NCBI GenBank assembly: GCA_949710005.1
Contig: OX453273.1
Location: 4,781,706-4,845,705 of the forward strand
Length of the DNA stretch: 64,000 nt
Direction of reading: 5' to 3'
Source of the DNA: Ricordea florida
Taxonomy: Eukaryota > Cnidaria > Anthozoa > Corallimorpharia > Ricordeidae
Shown: positions 14,101 through 29,100 of the stretch, one piece after another
Position numbering within the stretch: position 1 is the stretch's first letter
How the letters are laid out: each line of letters opens with the position of its first letter
The notes under the pieces: generated by a model
Database searches by the model: none
Seen by the model: the letters and a program-made list of their open reading frames with translations, nothing else
Told to the model about the DNA's origin: nothing
Position numbers and translations under genes: made by a program

Positions 14101-17100
14101 AATGGTCTTGCACCTGGACTCGCTATGAAACTGAGGCATGTAGCAACTCGGAAATGGGCTATTGATCTCATTGTTTATGGCTTACTACACGCTAAACGTT
14201 TACAATTTGGAGTGAGTCTATCTCCCATATTGGAACTGCGTTTAACGCGTTTAACCTTCATGTTTATGTATATCTACACTGCAAAAAACCTTTTAAGCTG
14301 CTTAAAATCACTTTGAAGGCTATCGCTTTTAAGACCCACTGCAAAATGCCTCAATGGAATGTTATAGGTTGGTGCCATCACTTGCTCTTCTTATAATAAT
14401 ATTAATATTAACAACAATAACAAAAATGACAACAATAACGGATCAATGTAAATATCTGGGCAACTGTGCACCCATCCAAGTTAGCGTTAATGTTGGGCTA
14501 GAGGCGGGGTAGGTGCACAGTTGCCCAGATACTTACATTGATCCGCAATAACAATGACATGACCATGACCGTAACGATAACGATAAGGGTAACGATAACG
14601 GTAACGATAACGATAAGGGTAACGATAATGATAACGATAACGATAATGGTAACGATAACGATAAGGGTAACGATAACGGTAACGATAACGATAAGGGTAA
14701 CGATAAGGGTAACGATAACGATAAGGGTAACGATAACGGTAACGATAACGATAAGGGTAACGATAAGGGTAACGATAACGATAATGGTAACGATAACGAT
14801 AACGGTAACAAAAATAGCAATGATAATGATAATTTTGGACCTTGTTTCCCAGATGATTATTACGGGCCATCAAGAAGAAATGTGCAGCGGAATATAGCAC
14901 CTCAGAATGACAATCCCTGTTTGCCAGCCTGCGCACACGGAGGCACGTGCAATAATGGCACATGTATATGCCCTCCTCAGTGGACTGGATCCGACTGTAC
15001 CAAAGGTCAGATTGGGTTTCTTATTTCTTTCGTACGTGTTTCTCTAAGACTTCAAATCCTCCACATGTTTTTATTGCTTTGTGAACTCATATTACAACTG
15101 CTGTCAAAAGATCTTATTCACCTACAAAGAAGTGTAAATTCGTTGCAAGTCTTTTAAGCAATGGCAATGGATAGAAACAAAAGAAAATAGGCAGTTAAAA
15201 ACTACATATATCTACAGGTTGGCACAGCTAGCAATGTAGACGTTACAAACTGTACTATGCTACCTGACCACAAAACTGGTACTGTTTGGCGGAGCGGCTT
15301 TTAAGCTACCTATAGGTACGAAATTTGGGTGACTGTGATGGTTTGCAAAGGTGACTTAAGTGACCTTTCATTTGTTAACGGTTGGATCTGGAAGCCAATT
15401 ATAACAAACGATCATTCTCACTCTTTCTTTCCTTTGAAACATTGATGCTTAACGACGTTTTTCGGTTAGACATTAGCTTTCCTCATCAATGAATCTTTTG
15501 TCATTGAAATCCCATACGTTACAGAATTATAAAGTGCAGTGCGTGTGTTTTCCCTTCCTTTTTAGCGCGGTGCATCCCTGATTGTTTGAACGGCGGAACG
15601 TGCGACCGGGGGACATGTCGGTGTACAGCGAGCTGGGAGGGTGACCACTGTCAAACGCGTAAGCCACCGTCCGGTTTTTTGACTACTATTCTGAGAAATC
15701 GAGATGAAGAGTGGCAGAATATTTGCCGAGCTGCGAAAATACTATTCATCGAGATTGAAGAGAGTAATTGTTTTAGCACATACCAATGAAGCAACCTCAG
15801 TGACATGTCTCGAAAAAAGCAAGAAAGCGGGCAATAGAAGCCGGCCATATTTTTCTTGGACCAAAACTCACTTGCACAAGGATTTCCCAGAATTCCTGGC
15901 ACTATTGACCTCGTAGATGGTGAATGGTGTTGAATAGGCACAGATTTTGAGCCAATCAGATTACTCAAAATGCGAAGGTTGCTGAGTTGGTATATACTAA
16001 ACGTTTGTGTTGCCATGCCAAAGCAAATACATAGACCTCTAAACATTTAGGGGATCGCTCTGTGAACACTTTGTGAAGAAGTTAAAATGCTGGTTTAATA
16101 ACGTGGCCGACAGTGATAATGATGATGATGTTGAAGATGGCGATAATGATAATGACGTCAAGAGTGATAATGATGACGTCAAGAGTGATAACGATGACGA
16201 CATTGAAGATAGTGATAATGATGATGATTATGATAATTATAATTATAGTGACAATGGTGGTGTGAGGGGTTACAAAGGGGAAGGTGATAATCAGCATGTT
16301 AATTAAGGTGCATGGTTCTCGGCCAATTTTTGACATGTCATTGTGCTGTCTTTAGTCTTCTTTTTAGCCAACACTTCTCATGTTTTATCTTTGTTTTGAC
16401 AGGAAAGTGCAATAAGGTCTGCTCAAATGGAGGAACATGCGAAAATGACGCGTGTGTTTGTACCGGGGGATGGTCAGGAGAACTTTGTACAACAGGTAAT
16501 TTTTTTATCTTGCTCCTTCATGAAGCGGCCAGTGACATTCATCTCGTAACTGTGTTTGTTTTTTGTTATTGAGAAGTGGTAATGGACGCATAATTTCCTC
16601 TGAAAGAACTCATCGTTCGGAATTTCGTCAAGGTTTTCCTGCTCTGTTTTCGGAAGTTTGGTTTTTCTTTTGCCTACTTTATAGGAGACAAGGACGTAGC
16701 TAGGATTTTTTAAGGGGGGTCACAAGGTTACCTTTATAATTTTAGTTACGAAAAAGAACATGATACACGGCAGATGTTCGGTCCTACAAATGGAGCATGT
16801 AGCTATCTAGCACTGGAAAGGATTTATTGCATGTTGCTTCTTTGGGTTCGCGTGTTTTCGCCACCTGAATTCTTGAGACATAAAACAATTATCTTACAAA
16901 GGGGGTGGTGTCATGGGCATTGCAGGCTCCCCCCCTAGCTAGGCCCCTGGGAGACGAAGTAAAATAAATGACCTTTATTTCATGTCGACATGCAGGCTAA
17001 CTCACTCAGCATTCAATAAGAAAGCTATCATCAAGAAAGACCCTACATTCAAAAATGCAAATTTACCAAATGCTAAAATAACTAAATCCTAAGCTTTAAG

Positions 17101-20100
17101 AGAGGGAGAAAACTGCGGGTTTGGGACACAGGAAATTTGACAAGGATTTTTTAGCTTATAAGCTAAATTGGGTTTTCAAATTTAATCAGAGATTTAATCA
17201 AGGATTTAATGGGTTAACCAAGCCTCGGTCAAGTTCAGTCAAACCTTAGCAAAGACTAAGCCAAACTCAGTAAAGCCGTAGCAAGACCTCAACAAAGCTC
17301 AGTAAAGCCCGCGGCAGTTTTGAGACACAGGAATTTTGACAAGGATTTCTTAGCTTGAAACTCATTGCGCCAAGTTTCTGCAAAGTTTTAGCCAAGATAG
17401 GGGCCGACAGGCGGAGCGAGCGGGAGCGAGCGGAGGGCGACGACCAGATTACGGCAAAGCTTTTGCATAGTATTGGCGAGGCCAACGGTTCTGGAACACA
17501 GGAATTTTGGCAAGGATTTCTGGAACAGGCGGATTAAAAATTTGAAAAGCGGCTTAAAGATTTGATATTTCTTACAAAAGTAATTATGGATCAGCTAAGA
17601 AGAGAATTGAATTTTAAGCAATTAACCAAATTGCTCACATTTTATAAAATTCCAGGTAGATCAGAAATGACTACTAAAGAGGATAAAGCGACAGCGTTGG
17701 GCATTATACCAGAAGTAATTAATAATGTTCAACAAATCCTTGATAATAGAAGAGAAATTTTTGAAGCAATAGATAATATGCCGAGGAGAAGAGCGAATCA
17801 ACCACAACCACCTCTTCCAATACCACAAATAAGAACAAGAAACAGGCCAAATTTACCACCTATAAATATTCCTCAACCAATTCAAATTCCAGGAACGCCG
17901 CCAGGTTCACCGGATATATTTATACCATCAACGCCCCCCGGAACGCCGCCGCCAAACCAACCTAGAATAAATATTAATAAAAATAAACCAAAAAGACCTT
18001 CTCCACCCAAACCAACGCGCCCACCACCACCAATTCCAACAAAAATCAAAAAACAAGTAATAAAAAACGAGCCGGCTAAAAATACTCCCTTTTTGGGAAA
18101 TGTACTAAACAAGTTTTGGGATTTTGTGAAACCATATATCCCAGAAAAAGTAAAAAATAAAACAGAGGAATTAGCTAAAAATTTTATAGATAGATACAAA
18201 AAAGCGAATGAACCCAAAAATAAGCCAAACCGGTCAAAATCAAAAAGAGATTACGAGAAGGAGGGAGCAAGGCCAAAAACAAAAAGGCTGAAAGAAGAAG
18301 AATTAATTATCAAAGAAACTACGAGAAAATTCAAAAATGGCTATTTGAAGCAACACAGCATAGATGGGGAAAAAGGATATACTATTGGCGAATTCATGAG
18401 GAAAATAAAACCAAAGGTTATAGATATTATTAATAAGGATAAGAAACCAAAAAAGGTTAAGGTTATACTATCATCCAAGTTTGTAAAATCACCTTTGCAA
18501 AATAACCAAATAACAGAAGAGGTTGAAAAATACTTTGGCACCAAACCAAAAATAATTACAGAGGCAAGTGATTTGTCAAAAGAATATGATGATATAATTA
18601 AAGATATATTTTTTGAGGTTGAAAGATTTCAAGAAAATACAGATTCTGGGGTTTTTCAATTTGATTCAGTTGCAAGATTTGACGTCGGAATCGCGCCTTA
18701 CACAGTTATTTCTGGGAGTTCATATATACCTACTCCAGAAAGATTAGCGGCAAAAAAAGCTACTATTAATATACAAAATAAGTGCGAAGATTGCGGCCAA
18801 CTTTCATTAGTTGAGGCGGTGTTTCCAAGAAAACATCATAGAGAGAGGGTAAATAATGAATTGCTTAAAAATTGCAAAAAATTAAATTTTTCTGGTATAG
18901 AGGGTGCAATGAAATTAAAAGATTTTGCCAAGTTTGAAAAACAAAACCCATATCCAGTTAATGTATTGAAATATGATGAAGAAGTTGATGAAATATATAC
19001 CGCGAGATTAAGCGATAAATGTTATTGCAAGAAAGAAGAAAAATGTAAGAATTGCGGCTGTATGAAAAAAGAGTGCAAGAAAAAACAGAAATGTGTGAAA
19101 AAAGACTGCGCAAAAAACGAATGCGAAGAATGCGGATGCAAGAAATGCGATTGCAATAACCACGAATGCAAGTTATGCGATTGTAAATTTATAACACTAC
19201 TTTTAATAAATAATGACGAAAAATCCCATTATATTTTAGTAAATAATGTCTGCAGGCTTTTATCATCCGAAAATGATAATAATAAACACAAAAAATATTT
19301 CTGCCTTAGATGTTTCAACTCATTTTATGATGAAAGGGTTTTGCAAGAACACAAAGAATACTGTGATTCGCATGGTGAAGTTAAAATCAAAATGCCCAGG
19401 AACGAGGATGGCAGCCCGAAATTTATTTACTTTAAAAATTTTAAAAATAAAATGCGTGCGCCTTTTGGTATCTATGTTGATTTTGAGGGCCAGCTAATAC
19501 CAATACATACTTGTTCACCAAGCGAAATTAAAAGCTTTACAAAAAATTACCAAATGCACAAAGCATCAGGTTTCTGCTATTATATTAAGTGTTTTGATGA
19601 AAGTATATTGCCAAAGGATTTTAATATCTGCGTGAACTACACCGCAAAATCTGATGACGAGGATGTTGCGCAGATATTCACAGAATATTTAGAAAGAGAT
19701 GTCAGGAAAATTTTCCAGTTAATAGAAGAAAAAAAGGAAACTTTTAAAGTTTATGATAAAAAGAATATGTCAAAAACGGATAAAAAAGAATATGAAAATG
19801 CAACTCACTGCCATATATGTGAGCGTGAATTTTCTGAAGAAGAAGATTTTGGAAAAGTAATAGATCATTGTCATCTTACCGGAAAATATCGTGGCGCAGC
19901 GCATAAAATTTGCAACTTAAAATATGTGATCCCCAAATTTGTTCCAGTAGTAATTCATAATCTATCAGGGTATGATTCTCATCTGTTCATTAAGAATCTT
20001 GGGAAAACAAAGGGTGGAATGAGCTGTTTGGCCAACACCGATGAAAAGTATATTAGTTTCTCGAAGAAAATTTTAATTAACTATGATTGCGATCACGATT

Positions 20101-23100
20101 GCGATCATGATTTTGAGCATGATTGTGATTGCGAAGATGAGGATGAAAAAGAAAAGCCCATTACTAGAACAATAAGATTCATTGATTCTTATAAATTTAT
20201 GCAATTCTCCCTTAGTGGATTGGTTGACAATCTTACAAAATGCGGAAAATGTGAGTCGTGCAAACCAGGAGAATGCTTGAAAAGATACGTAAAAGATGGA
20301 AAGATTATTACTTTTAATGGTGTTGGTAATTGCGAACAATGCAAGAATTGCAAGTTATTAGGAAGTATGTGTTTTTCTCCAATAGATAAAAATATGGCGA
20401 TAACTAAAAAACATTTCACAGGAGAAAAGTTAAAACTATTGTTGAGAAAGGGTGTGTTCCCTTATGATTATTTTGATCGAATTGAAAAACTTAATGAAAC
20501 CCAACTCCCACCAAAGGAAGAGTTTTTCTCAAAACTAAATAATCACGGTATTTCAGACGAAGATTATGAACATGCTAAAAAGGTGTGGGAAACATTCGGA
20601 ATGAAAACAATTAGAGATTATCACGATTTATATCTAAAAACAGATGTGCTGCAGCTAGCCGACGTATTCGAGAACTTTAGGGATGTGTGTATTAATAATT
20701 ATAGTTTAGATCCCGCCCACTATTTTACATCCCCGGGATTATCTTGGGATGCAATGTTAAAATTAACTAAAGTTAGTTTGGAATTGTTTACAGACGTTAA
20801 TATGTTGCTTTTTATTGAGAAAGGGATTAGAGGCGGAACATCCCAAATATCAAAAAGATATGCAAAAGCTAATAACCCCTATATGACAGATTTTGAAATA
20901 AATAAACTTATAAGTTATATTATTTATCTTGACGCGAATAACTTATACGGAGCCGCAATGAGCAAGAAATTACCAAAACGCGGATTTAGATGGATTCCAA
21001 ATGAAGAGCTAGTAAATTGGAGAGACATGTCTTGTATAGTTGAGGTTGATTTGGAATACCCAAAAAATCTTCATGATAGTCATAAAGATCTACCTTTAGC
21101 GCCAGAAAAACTTACCGTTAATAAGGTTAAGAAATTAATACCGAACCTATTAGATAAGAAAAGATATGTAGTTCATCACGAAACCCTGAAATTTTATGAA
21201 AAACAAGGATTAAAAATAACAAAGATTCATAAGGGAATCAAATTTCAAGAGTCAAAGTGGTTACAGACTTATATCGATAGGAATACTGAATTGAGAAAAC
21301 ACGCGAAGAATGACTTTGAAAAGGATTTCTTCAAACTAATGAATAACTCCGTATTCGGAAAAACAATGGAAAATATGAGAAAAAGGATAGACGTTAGATT
21401 GGTTAATAATATAGAATCAGCCAAAAAATTAATAAGAAAACCGAACTTTAATCATTTTACTATCTTTTCTGAGGATCTAGCCGCCATAAATATGAAGAAA
21501 ACAGAAATAAGATTCAATAAACCGGTTTACGTGGGGTTTTCCATTTTGGATCTAAGTAAGCAAATAATGTACGATTTTCATTATAATTATATCAAAGAGA
21601 AATATGGAGAAAAAGCCGAATTACTTATGACTGATACCGATAGTCTTGTATATAATATAGAAACGGAAGATTTCTATGAAGATATAAGTCAAGATGTTCG
21701 GGAAAAGTTCGACACCAGCAACTATCCTAAAAATCACAAATCTGGTATTTGGGATGATGCAAACAAAAAAGTAATTGGCAAGTTTAAGGATGAGTTTGGT
21801 GGAAGTATACCTACGGAATTTGTGGGTTTGGGGGCAAAACAATATGCCTTATTAATGGACAACGGTAAAGAGATAAAGAAGAATAAAGGAACGAAGAAAT
21901 TAGTTGTCAAGAAAACAATAAGTTTTAATGATTTCAAAAATTGCCTGGTTACTAAAGAACCGCAAATGAGATCGCAAAATTTAATCAGCTCAAAACTACA
22001 CAATATTTACACAAAAACAGTTAATAAGAAAGCGCTATCCGCCTATGATGATAAGAGAATCATTCAAAAAGACGGAATAAATACTCTCCCATATGGTCAC
22101 TATCGGGCGGTGCCCGCCAAAACAGAATTGGGTGGCAACTCAGTATCATAAGGAATAACTTGTAATTCTTCCCGCACAAATCCTCGCCGCGGTCCGTCAA
22201 TTAAATAATATAAAACCGGTTGATTGGGCGAAATTATACTTTTAGAAATATAATAAACTTTGATACTCCAAATAGGATCAGTAGCCCGCCTTCTTTCTCC
22301 ACCCTCAAGTTCGCCCGGCGATAATAAATATCTAACTTTAACAATAGGCGGCAATCTAACCTCATCAACCCCTACCACCCGCTGATAATTTTTGGGTTCA
22401 ATATCAACCTCTTTCATTTTTATAGCCTCATCGGGCTCTTTGCCGGTTATTCTCTTTTTCGTATTATTCAAGGTTTTTAGAATATCTGGTAATCTTTTCA
22501 CCCATACACGCGATCGATCATCACTAATCATTTCTTGCGCATATTGATGACTAAATAATCTTTCTCCTAATATTCTGTTTGCGTTTTCCACAAATGCTTG
22601 AGCTCTATGATTACCAGCTTCACTTCTTTGTATTTTCACATTATGGTAATTCATGAGTTTACTAACTTCTCCCATAAATTCTTTCCCAGGATCAACCATT
22701 AATGTTTTTGGGTATTTCAATCTTCTAGAATATATTTTCTTAAAAGCTTCTGATATCTCTCGACTTTCTTTTGAGGTTAATGGCTCAGCATCTTTATATC
22801 TCGAGGCGATATCAACCAAAACTAACGCATATTTATATGTTTTTCTTCCAACTCTATCGTGCGGTAAAAATAATAAATCCGCTTGGTGAATTTGATTGGG
22901 TTTATCTACAGTCCAGTGCGGTCTAGGTATATATTTAGGAGCAGGGAGATAGATTTGCCAAATTGCCTGTTTCTGCAGCCATTGTTTTGCTTCATTTTCA
23001 TTTACTCTAGCCTTTTCAGCCAATTTAGGAATTGCAGAATATCCTTTCCAATACCCTTCAGTTGAATAATATATTTTAGAGAGTATCTTTTCGTTATTCA

Positions 23101-26100
23101 TTTAAAAATAAACAAGTATCTTATAAATTGAAATGGAGGATGAAAAAATAATTTTTTCAGGATACCAAATCATCATTATGAAAAAAATTATCATTAAAAA
23201 AATTCTAGATATGGAAGATGGTGACGATATTTTTAATATTATGATTTTAATCCCCGGTGCGAGAGAAGGATTATTAAAACATATTGATAAGTTAGAAAAT
23301 AAGCCAAACAAGGTTTCGGAGGTTTAAAGGTAAATAAAAGTATTTTATAAATCATACAATGACGTCTGAAAAAATTAACCCAAATAGAATTCCCAAGGAA
23401 CCCTTTGGTTTGAAAGCAGAATCAACCCTGAATCGAATTACTCTAAATCCATCCTCAGCCGGCCCGGGAGAAACATTATACATAAATATTCCAAAATTAG
23501 CGGAGAATTTGGTGATTGTCCCCGGAAGTGTATCCCTTCTCTTCGATTTGGATGTGGAGGGGCACGCTAATAACACCCTTGTCAATAACGTTGGCCGTAA
23601 TCTTGTCACCAGAATGAAAGTTCTTTTTGGAGGAGAAACATTGCAAGATACCCAAAGATATGATTTATTTCAAACATACCAAGATTTATTTTTAACAAAT
23701 GAAGAAAGAGAAGATAGATTAAAACAAGGAATTTCTTCTCTTGATATTAGAAAACATAGAACAAAATCTGGCGACGCAAAAACAGGAATAGATCAGAAAG
23801 AAATTGTTTTGGCCAGAATTCATGGGACAAAGTATAGAATACCAATTAACCACCCCATCCTAAACGACCATGGTGTTTTTTACCCTAAAGCCCTAGAAAA
23901 CCATCTGATATTTGAGATTACTCTTGCTCCAATTAATAATATTCTTATTTATTCCGATAAAACTAAACCACCATCATATTCGATCAAAAATCTAGAGTTA
24001 GAATATTCCTCAATTTCTAGCGAATATTTGGCGCGCGAGGCTCAAGCCGCATATCAAGTTGGTAAGGGTTTCTTTTATGAGAATATTACTCTTCACAAAA
24101 CTTTTACCTTTTCCGTTGGCGGAGATGGTGTTATTAATCAGCACATTAATCTCCCAAGAAGATCAATGACTGGGATATTGTTTTTGTTTTTCTCAGCTCA
24201 GGCTGAAGGAGCAAGGGATTCTGAAAATTTTTATAACCCGGGTATATCTTCCGTAGAAATTGACGTTGATGGTGTACCAAATAGAATATACTCTAGAGGC
24301 ATGATTCCTTCTGATCTTTGGGAATCCGTGAAAAAGAGATTTCATAGGGATGACGGTTTGCAAATTTCTTTGAAAGAAAAAGAATTTTATGCGGATAAGT
24401 TTGCTCTTTGGGTTGATACTAGAACTCATCCGGATAATGGAATTCATGGCGGAGGATTAGCTCTAAATAATACCCACGATGGCGTAAAAATAGAAATTAA
24501 AAGGAAACAAAGCGGATCTGGAACCATAACTTGTCATATGTTTGTTGTTGCCGATGCAATGTTGGAGATTATGAATTCCAGTTTGAGATCTATAAAGTAC
24601 TGATGTTATGATACAAAAAATCATGGAAGATTTGAGAGATAAAATACCATTTCATTGTATTATAACAGGGCCCACAAATTGTGGAAAAACAAAGTACCTA
24701 ATTGAACAGCTCCGGGGTCCTTTCCGGAAAGTTTTTGAATATATTGTTTTAATTTGTCCAACTTATTCTAAAAATAAAACTTATCACAATTTTGCCCTAG
24801 GAGATAAACATTTTTATGTATTATCTCCAGATGCAAGTAACGTTGAGGAGATTAATGAGTTACTAACTGATTGTCAAACTTTATTCTCCGGAACCAATAC
24901 GCTAATAATTTTAGATGATTGCGCCGTTTCTAATGACTTGAAGAAAAGATCCAATAAATTTATTGATTTGGCGTTCTCCGGAAGACATCACGGATTATCA
25001 GTTTGGGTTCTAACCCAGCAATTAACATCCATAGCAAAGCCATTCCGAGAAAATGTAGCCTGCGTTGTTACTTTCCATAATCCATCGCAGAAAGGTATGA
25101 AAATGTTTTTCGAAGATTACGGGGGTGATTTGGATTATGAATTGGGTAAAAAGTTTGCAAAACTCCTGAAAACTGAAAAATATTCTAGGTTATGTTTATC
25201 TTTGCGATATCCATTTAATTGCTATTTAGAGATACCCGAAGTGATTTAACAAAGATGACAAAGCCGGAAGATTACATTGAGGGAGGAACAGAAAAAACTG
25301 ACCAACCGACGGGGGGATCGGGAAAAAATGATACTAATCAAAGTGAGGATCTTGAAATCAAACAAGAATCACTAGCCATTCTCGCAGTGCTTGGAACAAC
25401 AAAGGAATATTTAGGGGTTGATATGAGTCTGGGTGATGTAAAAAAATTATCAGAACGCGACGTAGAAAAATATTTTAATCGTTATCAATCGGTAATGGGA
25501 AAGAAAATTAACGGAGGATTGGTAGATTCATCCCTTCAATTAGTTTCTAAAGTTATTTCTTATTTAGTTCCAGTGGACGATATAGAAGCTCTTTGCAATG
25601 ATCTGAAGAATGATGATTTGGTTAATCGCGAACTAACAAACATTGTTGGGTTCTTGGCGTTGAAATCAGGAAGACTGGCAGCACTTGCTAGCGGATTATT
25701 TCAAGTAGCTAAACACATAAAATTCAACAAAAATCAACAATTTCCAAGAGAAGAACCAGTAAATGATAGCACAACTGATCGGCGCGCTAGCGCCTCCCCA
25801 GCAGAGCTGGAGTATAATACTAAGCAATATGCTGAAGGGGGTTGATATTGTTTACTGGGCATACTATTATTTTATTTACATATCATTCCTAAGAGGTCTA
25901 AAGAGTTCTTAATGTTATGTAAAATAATGTCTGAACAAAATGAGCAAAACGTTGAGAGAATTACTTCTGATCCAACACCTGAGAATATTGATAATAGAAA
26001 GAAGGATAAGGATCCTAAAAAGGTTGCAGCAGGAAAGAAATTAGCAGAATATAATAAAAAAGCAAAAGAAGCATTAGCCAGGGAGATGAAACGCGATCCA

Positions 26101-29100
26101 GTCCCTGCGGGACGAGTAGCAAATGATGAAGCGAAATCATGGTTACCTGAGTTATCTTTTACTACTGTTTTATCTGTTATTGGATTGGGGTTTACAGCAT
26201 TTGATCTTTTTATGAGATACCAGGAAAAAGCCCGAGTTGAATATTCTAATAGAATACCTGATTTATCCCAAGTTCCGCAAATACCCCAGCCCGCAAAAAT
26301 TCCATTGCATTTAACTCCAAAATCCTTGGGGATGGATTAAAGTAAAGTAATTTAAAAGTTTCTCAATGATACAGTAAAAATTATGTCAACCGAAAACAAA
26401 CTTGTGAAAACTGTAACTGATTCGGCGGTACTTATCGGATTGGGGGCTGGGGTAGGGTATGTGGCCAAAAAGATGATGAAAGAATCATTTTTGAGTGACC
26501 CATCCTCAAGTATTACGAATTACGCAAAATGGGTTGCGGTATTATCCGGAAGCATGTATCTTAAAACATATTTAGAGGATCAAAAGATTTTACCAAAATA
26601 ATGGCATTAGCATCGATAGGAATGATGATTGGTGGGGCTATATTGAATGCAACGGCATTTACTGGAGGAAATATTATTGCCCAAAAAATTCTAGGACATA
26701 GAGTGGATACAGAAAGAATACGGCATGATAAAGCAATGGAAAAGTATCAAAGAGATTACGAAGAATATCATGAAAAAAGACAAAAAATGCTTGATTGGGA
26801 AAATAAGAAAAAGGATGAAAAATACCAGGCAGCAAAAAATATTTCTACAACAAATCAAGCTTTTGAGTTATACGGACAAATGACAGAACCAAAATTCTCT
26901 GATTATTACAAACCAAGCGATGAACAAAAGACGGGGGAAATGGCATATGTCGGGGCTGGGATGTTGGGTTTAGGGTATGTGGTAAGTAAAATATTATAAA
27001 TTATTATGTTGTATAACCAGTAATTGGGTTATATAACACAAGGTATTATTTTTTCGAGTATAGTTTCTTAAGCATTTCGTCATCATCAATGCTGTTATCA
27101 TTTTCTATTCCTTTCATTTTGCATAATTTATCCCTAAGAAATTTTTTGAGTTTTAATGGGTCTACACCATTATTCACTACTTTCTTCGTTGAACTTAAAC
27201 AGCTATTAGCATCGTTGGGAGAAATATTTATTCCTAATTTCCCGGCATAATTAATTACATCATTAGTACTAATTTTGATAGTTTTGTATTCTTGTTCTTC
27301 TTTACTCATATTTGATTTTTATTTACGTGTTTTCTTTTTAAATATCAATTTTTTTAGTGTATTTGCGCACAGGCAATCTAAAGATTTCATACTGATGACT
27401 AAAAATTATGGCAGAAGGAGGATATTATCCAGAAGACTTTGATCCCATTGGATTGGGGAAAGAAGATAATCCTGATGATTTTGATGATGATAAAGATATA
27501 CAACTTGGTAGAAAACCATCAGAAACACCTGTTCGAGTAACATCAACAACTAGAGGTGAAAGGAATTATGAGAATGAGGGAGCAAGACCAAAAGCATCCA
27601 CATCTACTAGTTATGATGATGAATATGAAGAGCAAAATGAAAAAACCCCTTTATTAGGAAATAAAGAAAAAGAAGTAAATTCGGCAGATTATGACATAAA
27701 AGAAGTACGGCCAAACGCAAAAATAGAGCAAATTAAAACGCGTTTTCAAGAAATTGGTGAAAGCGGTGTAGTATTACCCGCAGTTGAAGGCTCTGGGGGT
27801 GGAATATATGTTTATAAAGCGAATGATGATGATTTTTTTAGATATGACCAAAAAAAGAAGGAAATATCAAAAGATAAACTAAGGCCGGGAAAATTAAGAG
27901 ATGCTTTAGGGCCGACTAGAACAGAAATAGTCGAACAACTAGATTCGAGAATTACTAATAAAGAACGAGAACAAAATGAAATACGAGAAAGAAGAAAAGT
28001 TCTTGTTGATAAAACAAATAATACTACAGAAGAAACCGCAGAAATTGAACATTTAGATGAAAGAATTATAGAGAACGATGAAGATATAGCTAGTGATATA
28101 GCTGAAAGAGACAGAATTCAAGAATCAATGTCTTTGCGAGAACGAGTGAAATATATATTCAAAAAGTATGGTTTTACTGTTTTTGCGGTTTTAAGCGCCG
28201 TTGGTGCGGTAATTGGGGCTATAGTTTCTAATCTTTCAAAGGGATTAACAACTCTGGGGAAGAATTTGGGGAATGGATTAAAAACTTTGGGAAAAAAATT
28301 AGGGCAAATATTGCCTGGAATGGTGGGGGCTATAGTTAGCTTTCTATTCAAAACAGCTGGTGAAGTAATTGGGTTTTTAGGAAAGAATGCTTGGTTATTG
28401 ATAATGGCTGTGGTTCTGTATTTTGTGGAAAGTATGAAAAAGAAAAGAAAGTAACAATTTAAAGGCGTATTTTCCGTTCAGTAAAATGTGTATGGAACAA
28501 TATAATGAAATTTACCCACAATTACCTGATGAACCAAAAAATTTCAGGATTTTAAAGTCCTGCGAAGTATTAAATAATCTTAATAAGGAAATTGTTCATT
28601 ACGAGCATGTAAGAAAGAAATACAATAGAGCGAGAGGAATATTTACAAAAATCAGTGTTGGTATTGGCGTATTTTCAGTTATACTTTCTGCAAGTGGTTT
28701 GAGTACATCTCTTACTGGTTTTGGCGCTGTTATTGGCATACCATTAGGTGTTGTAGGCGGCGTATGTGGAGGGGTGTCGGTTGGTTGTGCTGCCATATCA
28801 AAAAGACTTTCACATAATGTTAGTAAACATGAACAAACAGTTTCTCTGGCAAAGGCAAAAGTAAACACCATTAGCGATTTAGTTTCAAAAGCATTGAAAG
28901 ATAAATCTATATCTGACCAAGAATTTTCTCTAATTTTATCAGAGGCGGAAAAGTTTGAAAAACTAAAACTAGAAATACGGCAAAAAAATCATAAAGATTC
29001 AGAAAAAAACATGAACATAAAACAGATAAGGACGGCGGTTATTACGGATATATTAAAAGATCTAAACAATCGAGAACGTTGAAAATTTCATATGAGAAAA

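Larger units (their letters stand above)
11121..14852. other. Intron with fold-backs, a SINE and a minisatellite
   Basis: The intron between exon a and the first EGF exon. Besides unique A+T-rich DNA it holds a SINE near 11655-11862, a 76-bp perfect inverted repeat at 13987-14163, a small MITE at 14440-14544 and a GATAACG-type minisatellite at 14560-14815. No exon was seen. Confidence 0.6.

Noticed and set aside
14487..14963. Long open frames on both strands with Tyr-Arg, Leu-Ser and Thr-Ile periodicity
   Set aside because: They arise from the GATAACG minisatellite; all frames are open because the unit has no stops. The real exon starts at 14853.
15651..16046. 131-codon minus-strand frame near EGF exon 2
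   Set aside because: Overlaps a confirmed exon and intron, no domain, no splice logic.
17267..17537. Small frames inside the Polinton left end on both strands
   Set aside because: They lie in the terminal repeat with its G+C-rich block and have no counterpart that survives in the right end.
17882..18217. Minus-strand hydrophobic frame opposite the polymerase linker
   Set aside because: Antisense of the Pro-rich region; Pro codons read as Gly/Trp in reverse. No promoter motif.
20073..20419. Possible overlapping minus-strand genes within polB
   Set aside because: Shadow frames of the Asp/His/Cys-rich and Cys-cluster segments; the plus-strand polymerase motifs are continuous across them.
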